The translations under genes and the position numbers were made by a program. This document shows positions 1-6,653 of a stretch of DNA of 39,813 bases, one piece after another; positions within the stretch are counted from its first letter, which is position 1; every line of letters begins with the position of its first letter. The stretch is from NCBI GenBank assembly GCA_023136835.1, contig JAGLQN010000002.1:1-39813 (forward strand), written 5' to 3'. Source of the stretch: Candidatus Omnitrophota bacterium (GTDB lineage Bacteria; Omnitrophota; Gorgyraeia; Zapsychrales; Zapsychraceae). The notes under the pieces were generated by a model that saw nothing but the letters and a program-made list of their open reading frames with translations, searched no databases and was not told the DNA's origin.

Positions 1-12
1 CTACTTTGTGCC
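1..12. repeat. 12-bp terminal direct repeat, left copy (possible cohesive end)
   Basis: The first 12 bases, ctactttgtgcc, are identical to the last 12 (39802-39813). When the ends are joined, the repeat sits inside a hyphenated dyad, CGGGC-N8-GCCCG, whose centre is within one base of the middle of the repeat. Lambda cosN is also 12 nt with imperfect two-fold symmetry. Filling in a 12-nt 5' overhang during library preparation would leave exactly this duplication. The alternative is a short overlap from a circular assembly. Confidence 0.6.
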
Positions 13-483
13 CGCAACACGCTACCCTCTGGAAGTACCTTTTTTTGTTACGATTATTGGGCAGAATAATTTGATTGTAGTGTTGTGTGTCCTGTCGGAC
101 GGCGGGCCGCGTAGCCGCGGACCTTGAAAAAGATAGGTGCCGGGGTTAAAGATTAAATCAATGCGCCATTTCAAACTAAATCTTTTCGCTCACACAAGCG
201 ACGTGACGACGACCCGCACGCCAGGCCGACGGACGGACCACACGAAGGCACTAACGACAAAGCGACGTCGTGGAAGGTCTCGACGGCTTTGTGGTGTGTG
301 TGTCAATGGGCGCGGAAGACGTACGTTGATATATTAGCGCGGCGGGCCTGGAAGCCCAGCACCCCCCCCATATGAAAAACTGGCCTTAATATTGATGTTG
401 TTTTTTAGATTGGTCGTCAACGCCGTGATTTACACAATCCACCAGGGCGGTGAGCTGTTCACACCCCCCATATTTTTTTCAGG

Positions 484-497
484 ACCGCCCGGTATTT
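484..497. repeat. 14-bp direct repeat, copy 1
   Basis: accgcccggtattt occurs here and again at 556-569, 72 bases away, where it lies inside the C-terminal codons of the gpZ-like gene. The non-coding copy lies just beyond the stop of that gene. It may be a protein-binding site near the packaging end, or a remnant of a small duplication. No function can be assigned. Confidence 0.5.
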
Positions 498-512
498 ACT
501 ACTACCCCCCCC

Positions 513-1160
513 TTATCTTTTAGATCGCAGGGTCAACCGTAGTTTTCTGTCTAGTACCGCCCGGTATTTTAGCAAAAAGAATTGTTGTAATCGCACATCA
601 ATACCCCGCGAGCTTAGTAGCTGTGGTACGCTCGGCCCGGTGATCGATTTAATAACCTCACGCTTGCCCTTTCGTGACATGCGCGCGCGCTTTGAAGGAT
701 TCAATAAGTTCCGGCGGCGTGCGCTACCCTGGAATCCGGAGAAGCGCGCAGACTTAAAGCGGCCCGTTCGCACCATTCCAAACTTGTCGATCTTGACGGC
801 CGGGCTGGGTGAATTGTGGCCGACCTTAAAGCCGTGTAATAATTCAATCCTCTTACCGCGCTTGACGGACCAGGTAATGCCCTTCTTTGTTTGCCGCAAC
901 CCGTAGTCTTTTACGTTGATCCGGCGGGCCTGATAAACCAAAAGATATCTTTCACGCGTTGTCGTCGCCCTCTTCGGCGGCCTCTTTGCTTTGTTCACCT
1001 GTCCGGCCTTCACCATAAAACTAAAACGAAGTTGTCGCTTCGCTTCCGGGTGTGTGTCGCGTCCGGCACGATTAAGCGCGAATACTTCCGCCTTACGGAT
1101 CGTCCGCGCTGTGTTCTTGACGTCCCTAATCACTTGATCAATGTTTGTTGTTTTTGCCAT
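513..1160 (-). CDS. Minor tail protein Z-like (gpZ family), displaced from the tail module
   Basis: 215 aa, very basic. The layout resembles lambda gpZ (192 aa): an N-terminal helix (about 5-35) with an 'A-L-N-R-A' motif like gpZ 'A-M-A-I-N-R', a central basic region, and a C-terminal segment starting 'GPSVPQLLSSRG' (about 175-188) followed by long helices. gpZ-type proteins are minor tail proteins needed in lambda for DNA ejection and tail completion, and usually sit between FII and U. Here FII- and U-like genes (31775-31033) adjoin with no Z between, and this gene lies alone beyond the early operon, next to the packaging end. The start has AAAAGGAT about 7 nt upstream. It lies downstream of a terminator (1727-1756), so it may have its own promoter or be read by read-through. 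Confidence 0.7.
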   Translation of the reverse strand: MAKTTNIDQVIRDVKNTARTIRKAEVFALNRAGRDTHPEAKRQLRFSFMVKAGQVNKAKRPPKRATTTRERYLLVYQARRINVKDYGLRQTKKGITWSVKRGKRIELLHGFKVGHNSPSPAVKIDKFGMVRTGRFKSARFSGFQGSARRRNLLNPSKRARMSRKGKREVIKSITGPSVPQLLSSRGIDVRLQQFFLLKYRAVLDRKLRLTLRSKR

Positions 1161-1516
1161 ATCAAATCCTTTTAAATCATATTATCATATCAAAATCAAA
1201 GTCTCTATAAAAAAAGGTCTTATAATACCCTCTACTCTCTTAAAAAAAAGTTCGCCCACGGCGGAAGATTATTATAATAGACAATAGTAATACCCCCCAT
1301 AAAAAACAAAAACCTAAAAACCTAACAATATTAACACACTAAATATATTCAAAGTACTGCTTATAACCTATGATTCAAAAAACAACGTATACCCTAATAA
1401 AAAACTTTCTTTTTTTGGGAGTATGTACCGTTTTACGGCTACGGGGTTACTACCCCCCCCTATTTTTATTGATATTTCAACAAAATCAACAAATTAAGGT
1501 AATACCCCTTACATTT

Positions 1517-1563
1517 AAAAAATCGCGGCGGCTTCGCCGCCGACCGAAAAGCCCGGGCGTTGC
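1517..1563 (+). repeat. Dispersed composite palindrome, copy A
   Basis: The order is an A-run, GGCGGC-TTC-GCCGCC hairpin (stem 1526-1542, 7 bp), a 7-nt spacer, then aagcccgggcgttgc (1549-1563), which contains the palindrome GCCCGGGC. The same arrangement occurs in inverted orientation at 38890-38933 with a 6-nt spacer. Read on the minus strand, the hairpin is followed by CGATTTTTT, so it could also act as an intrinsic terminator. Confidence 0.7.
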
Positions 1564-1726
1564 TCCCTATTTTTTAATGTAATAATAATAATACTATAGA
1601 ATTAGAAATTAACTGCGGTCGGCTTAAAGGCGAAGGATAGCCCGGGGTGGGCCTTCGGCCGATCCGGGCGGATCAAAGGCAAAGTATTGTCCGGGGATAT
1701 GCGGCCGTCGGCCGCGGCCCGGACAC

Positions 1727-1756
1727 AAAAAAAGCGGCCCGAAAGGACCGCTTTTT
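1727..1756 (-). terminator. Intrinsic terminator of the early operon
   Basis: On the minus strand a 7-bp stem (GCGGTCC / GGGCCGC, one G-T pair) with a TTTC loop (1734-1751) is followed by seven T. It starts about 24 bases beyond the stop codon of the last early gene (1780). A T5 run on the plus-strand side makes it potentially bidirectional. Confidence 0.85.
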
Positions 1757-1779
1757 GTCGATATAGTGAACGTTTTGTT

Positions 1780-2721
1780 CTAGGACGATTCAGACGCCCC
1801 CAAAGGCGCCTCTTTCGAACCTGGGGCCTGGTCCTTCGGGTCGCCCAAATCGTCCCGTGTCGTCGATTCTGCGGACCCGGACGTTTTCGAGTCGGCCGGT
1901 GGTTCATTTACAAGTACTTTTCGCCAATTACCGCGCCCGTCAGCGGCCCCGATAATATTACCTTTTGTTAATTCCTCAAGTATATATATCGATTCACCAT
2001 CGGATAAATTAAATCGATTTTGTATTTGAAGCTGTGTCACATTTTTTAAACCAGAAACATAGCTTACTATTTCAGAATAACCGACCGTTTCCTTGCCAGC
2101 CGTGACAGAGTTCATCAAAAAGCCGTCCACGTCGGGCGCCGTGTCCGTAGCCTGGTCAAATTGGCCGTTGATCAATTCGCCGCCCGGCCCGCCCGTTGCG
2201 TCGCCCAGGGCCATTTGCAGGGGTTGAAGCTTATCAACGTATTTTGCTTTTGTGCGCCAAAACGTACCGCATTCCGTACAATGGATTTGCGAATGCTCCG
2301 AAGGTGTATATTTGTATCCGCTAAAGGCGCTTTTGTTGTGCTTATACATTGTGACAAACCATTTACGTTGATCGATCGGCTTGTTTCGTTCCGGGCAATG
2401 ACACACCGAAACAAAAGGGGTCCGCTTATGTTCAAGAGGATCCTCTTTGATATCCGAAACCGGCCCGGGGCGCGCCTTTCCGGGTTCGTTAATTCCATTA
2501 AGCGCTTTTTTCGCGTCCTGGACGTCTCCCGGGTCGGCCGTTAAGGGCGCCCCATCGTCGGCAATACCGACAACATTAACCGCGCTATCCGGCGGACCGT
2601 TACCCTTCTTAATCGCCGCCCACCTGGACCCGGGCGGCGGGTCTTTCCACCGGGGCCATAATAGCTTATAAATTACCATCACCATTGCCACAATAACCAA
2701 AATTACAAATCCTGTCTTCAT
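1780..2721 (-). CDS. Membrane-anchored protein with zinc motif and FtsK-gamma-like winged helix
   Basis: 313 aa. A single hydrophobic N-terminal helix (about 4-21) is followed by a proline/glycine-rich linker (25-100), a C-x-C ... C-x2-C putative zinc site (C107, C109, C148, C151), and a C-terminal domain (about 213-272) resembling the FtsK gamma winged helix: E-I-V ... 'LQIQNRF' ... 'LEELTKGNIIG' ... 'WRKVLV'. In FtsK this domain binds the KOPS DNA polarity motif and contacts XerD. There is no translocase motor here, so the protein could tether DNA to the membrane, which is inference. The acidic, Ser/Gly-rich tail is probably disordered. The start is set by AGGAGG 5 nt upstream of ATG 2721. 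Last gene of the early unit. Confidence 0.65.
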   Translation of the reverse strand: MKTGFVILVIVAMVMVIYKLLWPRWKDPPPGSRWAAIKKGNGPPDSAVNVVGIADDGAPLTADPGDVQDAKKALNGINEPGKARPGPVSDIKEDPLEHKRTPFVSVCHCPERNKPIDQRKWFVTMYKHNKSAFSGYKYTPSEHSQIHCTECGTFWRTKAKYVDKLQPLQMALGDATGGPGGELINGQFDQATDTAPDVDGFLMNSVTAGKETVGYSEIVSYVSGLKNVTQLQIQNRFNLSDGESIYILEELTKGNIIGAADGRGNWRKVLVNEPPADSKTSGSAESTTRDDLGDPKDQAPGSKEAPLGASESS

Positions 2722-2807
2722 TTCTTCCTCCTTTTTTTGATCGCCGGGCGGCGGCCGAAGCCGCCAATTATACAGCATCCAATCTGTTATTTTTTACCCG
2801 GCTATAA

Positions 2808-3287
2808 TTATTTACCGTCGATATGAACGATATTTATTTCTTTAGCGTCTTGATTTTCACCCTCAAAAACCTTTAAGGCGTCGGCGCTTTCCTTCTTTAC
2901 TTCCGACAACGTTTTTAGCCCGATCCGGTCCGCTACTTCCTTTATGCTTTCGGCCTTCATATCGGTTATGGCCTTTTCGTTCGGCACGGATTCACCGCAC
3001 CAACCCGTAGATCGTACAACCGGCCATATCGCGCGGTTATAAAGATACCCCGGCGGCTTTACAGAACCATCATCGTCATATTCCGTAGCGGCGGGCGCAC
3101 GTCTTTTACACAACCCTAACAGATTGTTTTCTGCCGGTTCGCCGTCATAAAAAGCGCATTCCCCACACGGCCAGATTTGATGCCTTAAATAGTCAAAGTC
3201 TTCGGGCGCATGTTCACCCTTCTTGACCTCGATCACCCCCGGCAGATCATCACCGGTTACACCTTCACCTATTTTTTCTTGACACAT
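2808..3287 (-). CDS. Small cysteine-motif (zinc-binding) phage protein
   Basis: 159 aa, acidic. It has C41-x2-C44, C60 and C97 in the pattern 'CGECAFYDGE ... LGLCKRRAP ... WPVVRSTGWCGE'. This spacing, with a tryptophan-proline before the last cysteine pair region, recurs in short phage and bacterial proteins of unknown role and suggests one zinc or iron-sulfur site. The C-terminal third is Lys/Glu-rich and helical. Start chosen at ATG 3287 because AGGGGG lies 7 nt upstream; an upstream in-frame TTG has no ribosome site. Its neighbours are the Spo11-like gene and the FtsK-gamma-like gene, so a DNA-related role is possible but not shown. Confidence 0.7.
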   Translation of the reverse strand: MCQEKIGEGVTGDDLPGVIEVKKGEHAPEDFDYLRHQIWPCGECAFYDGEPAENNLLGLCKRRAPAATEYDDDGSVKPPGYLYNRAIWPVVRSTGWCGESVPNEKAITDMKAESIKEVADRIGLKTLSEVKKESADALKVFEGENQDAKEINIVHIDGK

Positions 3288-3309
3288 AAAATTACCCCCT
3301 TTATTAATA

Positions 3310-4212
3310 TTATTCAACCAACGGGCGTATTTCGTCCCATTCTTGATATACTCTACTTAACATATCCTTCATTTCTCTTTCTTCTACTACTACTGCATCC
3401 CAGACCTCTTTATTAATATACTTATTGACCTCTCGTTTAATTTTAGATTCTAATATCGCCGGGTCAAGCGCGTCAAGCTCCCACGAAGTATATCCAAACC
3501 TTTTAATATATTCTTGAGCGCGGCTATCTGATATTTTTGTGGGGTTTGGTGGCGGTTGATATTCTTCCACCTGGTCCATATTAAGAGCAAGCCTTATTAC
3601 TTCTACCTCTTCCGGAAAACCCGTAAAAATATTTAGACGGTCGATATTGTCCCTTGTCATATCTATACCAGATGGGTCATGGTCTCCCAGGTGGATAAGT
3701 ATACACCTTTTACCCCCTACTATCTTGTTTCTAAAGCGCCGCCCCGACCGCCAAGCCTCCGAAGCTGACAAGTAACCCTTACAGGCCATGTGCGGTATTA
3801 GAAAAGGTTTACAGGCCCTTGATACAACATTTCCAAGCGCTTCTTTTTCAACCCAAACCTCAATGTAATATTCTTGACGCGCCCACCTATCAAAACGAAT
3901 GTAATCCGGGAGATCTTTTATAGGGCTTAACTCGTCCTCATCATACCAATATCCATGATGTTGCCGGTTACGATCTTCAATAGACGACCATGAGAGCATA
4001 CCGGACATGCGGGCTTTTGTAATAATTCGCCCCAGGTTCTTATAGCTCCTTTCTGAATTTGCGATTATACCCCTTGCAACAAACTGATAATAAAGCTGGC
4101 GGACCGTTAATATATATCCGGCCGTATCATATTCGCTAATTATGTCGTCGGCTTGATCTATTAAATCACGCGTTTTTTCTTTCGGCGACCATTCTATAAA
4201 TTTTTGCTTCAT
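3310..4212 (-). CDS. Spo11/topoisomerase VI subunit A-like protein
   Basis: 300 aa. The N-terminal part carries 'TVRQLYYQF' (36-44), matching the catalytic R-x3-Y-Y motif of the Spo11/TopoVI-A winged-helix domain (candidate tyrosines Y41/Y42). A TOPRIM domain follows, with the glutamate motif 'VWVEKEAL' (E122), a 'CKGYLSASEAWRS' segment as in TopoVI-A, and the metal-binding 'LGDHDPSGIDM' (D177, D179). Both halves needed for tyrosine-mediated DNA cleavage therefore appear intact. No TopoVI-B-like GHKL ATPase is encoded in this genome. Free-standing A-like proteins ('Mini-A') are known from mobile elements, with no settled function. GGGAGGG precedes ATG 4212. Cotranscribed with the PP-loop ATPase upstream. 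Confidence 0.8.
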   Translation of the reverse strand: MKQKFIEWSPKEKTRDLIDQADDIISEYDTAGYILTVRQLYYQFVARGIIANSERSYKNLGRIITKARMSGMLSWSSIEDRNRQHHGYWYDEDELSPIKDLPDYIRFDRWARQEYYIEVWVEKEALGNVVSRACKPFLIPHMACKGYLSASEAWRSGRRFRNKIVGGKRCILIHLGDHDPSGIDMTRDNIDRLNIFTGFPEEVEVIRLALNMDQVEEYQPPPNPTKISDSRAQEYIKRFGYTSWELDALDPAILESKIKREVNKYINKEVWDAVVVEEREMKDMLSRVYQEWDEIRPLVE

Positions 4213-4229
4213 TTCAACCCTCCCGTTTT

Positions 4230-5036
4230 TTATTCACACACACCCAGACCTGCATAGGCGCAAATAGTACTTTCTTGTTTTATCGTTCCTAACTCCATTT
4301 GACCGTCAAGCGTTTTTAGCGCCCAGGCTACATGCTGGTCAATGGTCCACACGATCGCCTCACCGGTGATCTTGTTAAATTTACGCCGTGGCAAATAAGA
4401 CAGGCCGGTTTGCTTCTCAACCTCTCTAATTTCGGCGATACGATCCGGGTAGTGCCGCGCTAATACTATCAACTCATTACGCCCGGCATTGACACACGGG
4501 AAGCAACCAACGCGTTTTAAGCCCTTCTTATAAAGCGGGTTTATATCGATCCTATATTTTTTATGTATTGCAAAAACTTCCGCGGCGGACCAGGTGATTA
4601 TCGGATTCCATAGTGGCCGCCCGTAGGTGCTTTTGTCTTCATGTTCTTTTCGTTTACTTCTTGCCTTTGATTCGGCCGCGCGTATCCCGGTTATTATGGT
4701 GCAATCATCAGCATAGGGTTGTTCTTCAAGCCACCGCAAAAACGGCACGATCTTTAACCACTCTGTACAAAAGCGCGCCTTCATTGACGGGAACCGCTTC
4801 TTCTTTATAGCCAACGAAAAAAAATCATATTCACCCTTCAACTTTATTACTTCCGTACCGGTCCACCCATTCAACAAACCCGATATATAATCAATATAAG
4901 CATAAGTATCCTTTGATTCGTTGCCGGTATCCTGGAACGTAACAATGGGTACAATGTTCTTTTCCTTAATCAAATATAGCAATGTCGCGGTGCTATCTTT
5001 GCCGCCGCTAAAACAAAGCACGTATTGATGTTTCAA
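4230..5036 (-). CDS. PP-loop ATPase, PAPS reductase/DndC-like
   Basis: 268 aa. It begins with the PP-loop 'LCFSGGKDST' (SGGKDS 10-15), which binds and adenylates or pyrophosphorylates substrates in the adenine nucleotide alpha-hydrolase superfamily. It continues with 'RFCTEWLK' (88-95, C90), 'GIRAAESKAR' (117-126) and 'RVGCFPC' (C178, C181), the arrangement of PAPS reductase-like and DndC-like proteins. Free PAPS reduction is unlikely in a phage. Sulfur activation or nucleotide modification is a possible role by analogy with DndC phosphorothioation, but DndD/DndE partners are not seen. The start is TTG 5036, with AGGGGG about 6 nt upstream. It sits between a radical SAM gene pair and a Spo11-like gene. 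Confidence 0.8.
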   Translation of the reverse strand: MKHQYVLCFSGGKDSTATLLYLIKEKNIVPIVTFQDTGNESKDTYAYIDYISGLLNGWTGTEVIKLKGEYDFFSLAIKKKRFPSMKARFCTEWLKIVPFLRWLEEQPYADDCTIITGIRAAESKARSKRKEHEDKSTYGRPLWNPIITWSAAEVFAIHKKYRIDINPLYKKGLKRVGCFPCVNAGRNELIVLARHYPDRIAEIREVEKQTGLSYLPRRKFNKITGEAIVWTIDQHVAWALKTLDGQMELGTIKQESTICAYAGLGVCE

Positions 5037-5045
5037 ATTAGCCCC

Positions 5046-5402
5046 CTAAAAAAAACTTAATTGACCGCCGGTGTGTATAATTATTTCGTCGTCATTATTG
5101 CCAAAAAGCTTTAATATCCTACCGTCAACGGCCACCAGTTCACTAAAACAACTATCGGTGTCAAAGTCCAGGTACATAGCCCCCAAACTATATGTTTTAT
5201 GCCCCATAACTTCATATTCCCCGATAGAAATAACCCTGTGCAACCGATCACTATAGCTAGTACTTATTATAGCCCCGGGACCTATCAACCCGGCAACGTC
5301 CGCCTGGTCTTCCGGGGTTTGTCTAAATATCATTCCCGGCGGAATCGGATAACCCAATTCGTGTTGACATGAATTATGCGCGTATTGTTTCCAGGCGCCC
5401 AT
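5046..5402 (-). CDS. Hypothetical protein between radical SAM and PP-loop genes
   Basis: 118 aa, no family recognised. The sequence is predicted mostly beta, with a hydrophobic core, two cysteines in the N-terminal half and C-terminal half ('NSCQHELG', 'DSCFSEL'), and an acidic 'GNNDDEIIIHTGG' near the end. Start chosen at ATG 5402 because it overlaps the TGA of the upstream gene and follows a run of seven G (positions 5409-5415). Translational coupling to the radical SAM gene suggests a shared task, possibly as a small subunit, which is inference. Confidence 0.7.
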   Translation of the reverse strand: MGAWKQYAHNSCQHELGYPIPPGMIFRQTPEDQADVAGLIGPGAIISTSYSDRLHRVISIGEYEVMGHKTYSLGAMYLDFDTDSCFSELVAVDGRILKLFGNNDDEIIIHTGGQLSFF

Positions 5403-6415
5403 CAAACGACCCCCCCGGCCTTCTTGTAGCCCCACACGTCATTTAATATTTTCAAGCGCTTTTGAAGGGTATCATCACGTAACCCGCGCTTAATCAGGAA
5501 TTCTTTAAACGTCATTTTTTTAAAAAACGACGGTTGATTGCACCAAGCGGCTAGGTCCGCATAAAAGCCTTTCTTTGTCGATTGATAACAATTATCATCA
5601 CGCATTAAATAAGGTAGGCATTTGTTTTTCTTGCACCAAGCTATCCTGGGGATCACGTCGGTTGACAGGTCCATTTCAGCGCTACAATAAATATAAAACC
5701 TAATATATATCGATTTAATGTATTTCAACAATATATCAAGCTTATCGTTAAGGACCTGCGCGCTTGATATGTTATCAAAGGCGAAAGTATAGGGCTTGAT
5801 ATAGTGTTTAATCCGCGACAATAGCCTTGCGTTCTCATCATCAACCAATCTAATATCTAGCCCCTGGCTAAATGAACATTTTATTTTCTTATCAATAAGG
5901 CGTTGCAATATTGCTTTATGATCTCGATATGCCAGAATATTATTGTCCAAAAATTCAACCCGGTCATGTTCTATTATTGAATCAAGATCGGTTTCTTTAT
6001 AAATGCGGCCCTCTTTTTCCGGCACGATACAAAACCCACAATTTCGTATACACCCCCGGGTAATAAACCCGTAAGACGTCCGGTTTTCCGGATAAATGCT
6101 GTAGTCCGGCGGGCAACAATCTATTTCCGGCGGCAACTTCTTTTTTATATCGTAACCCGATCCGCCGATATCAACATGATCACAACTCACGACCTTAATA
6201 ATGTCCCGGTTACATCTAAATATTACAGAAACAAACACCTTGTCATATTTCGCGGCGGTGATCGTTTTCCTACCCTTGCGCCCCCGGTTGTATCCGCTAA
6301 AACCAAACCGCCATAGGGTTATATTATGCCCGCGGTCCCGGTAATAAGTTGATATTTTCATGAGCGCTAAGTTTGGTATTTTACTATCCGCGTCTATTAA
6401 TAATATATTATCCAT
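5402..6415 (-). CDS. Radical SAM enzyme
   Basis: 337 aa. The N-terminal 70 residues have a B12-binding-like alpha/beta pattern ('ILLIDAD', 'ALMKISTYYRDRGHNITL') but lack the DxHxxG cobalamin motif. 'IGGSGYD' (83-89) and 'PDYSIYP' precede the radical SAM cluster motif C122-x3-C126-x2-C129 ('RGCIRNCGFCIVPEKEG'), which would hold a [4Fe-4S] cluster and cleave S-adenosylmethionine. This layout is seen in a recurrent group of phage and bacterial radical SAM proteins whose substrate is not known. The start at ATG 6415 follows AAAGG and avoids overlap with the gene before. It is translationally coupled to the next gene and followed by the PP-loop ATPase. Confidence 0.85.
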   Translation of the reverse strand: MDNILLIDADSKIPNLALMKISTYYRDRGHNITLWRFGFSGYNRGRKGRKTITAAKYDKVFVSVIFRCNRDIIKVVSCDHVDIGGSGYDIKKKLPPEIDCCPPDYSIYPENRTSYGFITRGCIRNCGFCIVPEKEGRIYKETDLDSIIEHDRVEFLDNNILAYRDHKAILQRLIDKKIKCSFSQGLDIRLVDDENARLLSRIKHYIKPYTFAFDNISSAQVLNDKLDILLKYIKSIYIRFYIYCSAEMDLSTDVIPRIAWCKKNKCLPYLMRDDNCYQSTKKGFYADLAAWCNQPSFFKKMTFKEFLIKRGLRDDTLQKRLKILNDVWGYKKAGGVV

Positions 6416-6425
6416 TTTCAACCTT

Positions 6426-6644
6426 TTATTGTCTTTGCCATGCGGCATAGGCGCTATCATAATCACCAAAATAAGGCGTACCAGGTGGGATCACATTGCC
6501 CACGGTTTTAAAAGTTCTACCTATCGCCCACCTGGTCACCCGGCAATCGATACGAACCCAATAGATCAACCCTACGCCTTTAAGTCTTTTAAAGTCTAAT
6601 ACGGTCCGTACCGTGTACGCCTTATTTGTGAATCTTGCGGCCAA
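6426..6644 (-). CDS. Small basic hypothetical protein
   Basis: 72 aa, no family recognised. It is basic and aromatic-rich, with a hydrophobic centre and a 'PPGTPYFGDYDSA' C-terminal part. The only start with a good ribosome site is TTG 6644, preceded by GGGGG at about 5 nt. It lies tightly between the primase-helicase stop (6654) and the radical SAM start (6415). Real coding is supported by packing and ribosome site rather than by similarity. Confidence 0.55.
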   Translation of the reverse strand: MAARFTNKAYTVRTVLDFKRLKGVGLIYWVRIDCRVTRWAIGRTFKTVGNVIPPGTPYFGDYDSAYAAWQRQ

Positions 6645-6653
6645 TATAACCCC

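Larger units (their letters stand above)
1..512. other. Gene-poor region left of the putative packaging end
   Basis: No gene is supported here. Open frames are short, lack ribosome sites and have arginine-rich, low-information translations. The stretch holds GC-rich inverted repeats (CCGCG-TAGC-CGCGG near 108-121; GGGC-N6-GCCC near 344-357), poly-C motifs at 361-372, 462-471 and 501-512, and one copy of a 14-bp direct repeat (484-497). If the ends are cohesive ends, this would be the lambda cosQ side, i.e. the last DNA packaged. Minus-strand reads out of the gene at 513-1160 would run into it, but I see no clean intrinsic terminator. Confidence 0.5.
1161..1779. other. Intergenic region of about 600 bp with palindromes and poly-C motifs
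   Basis: No credible gene. 1175-1500 is AT-rich, with poly-C motifs at 1292-1299 and 1449-1463; 1515-1760 is GC-rich and packed with inverted repeats. It includes a copy of a dispersed composite palindrome (1517-1563), palindromes around 1653-1666 (gggccttcggcc) and 1700-1717 (cggccgtcggccg), and an intrinsic terminator (1727-1756). Several -10-like hexamers exist on the minus strand (for example around 1212-1217), but none has a good -35 partner. It separates the FtsK-gamma-like gene from the gpZ-like gene and could hold the promoter of the latter or an origin. Confidence 0.5.

Noticed and set aside
137-337. Plus-strand open frame of 66 codons in the left intergenic region
   Set aside because: Arg/Thr-rich translation, no ribosome site, opposite to all genes.
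640-1175. Plus-strand frames antisense to the gpZ-like gene
   Set aside because: Shadow frames; the minus-strand product has a family resemblance and a ribosome site.
1370-1582. Plus-strand open frame of 70 codons in the 1161-1779 gap
   Set aside because: No ribosome site, runs through the palindrome copy A, and the translation is a low-information hydrophobic/basic mix.
1602-1907. Minus-strand frame overlapping the end of the FtsK-gamma-like gene and the terminator
   Set aside because: Arg/Pro-rich shadow that passes through the intrinsic terminator; no start site.
4230-5036. Reading the PP-loop gene as part of a complete Dnd phosphorothioation system
   Set aside because: No DndA/IscS-type desulfurase, DndD or DndE is present, so only family membership is claimed.
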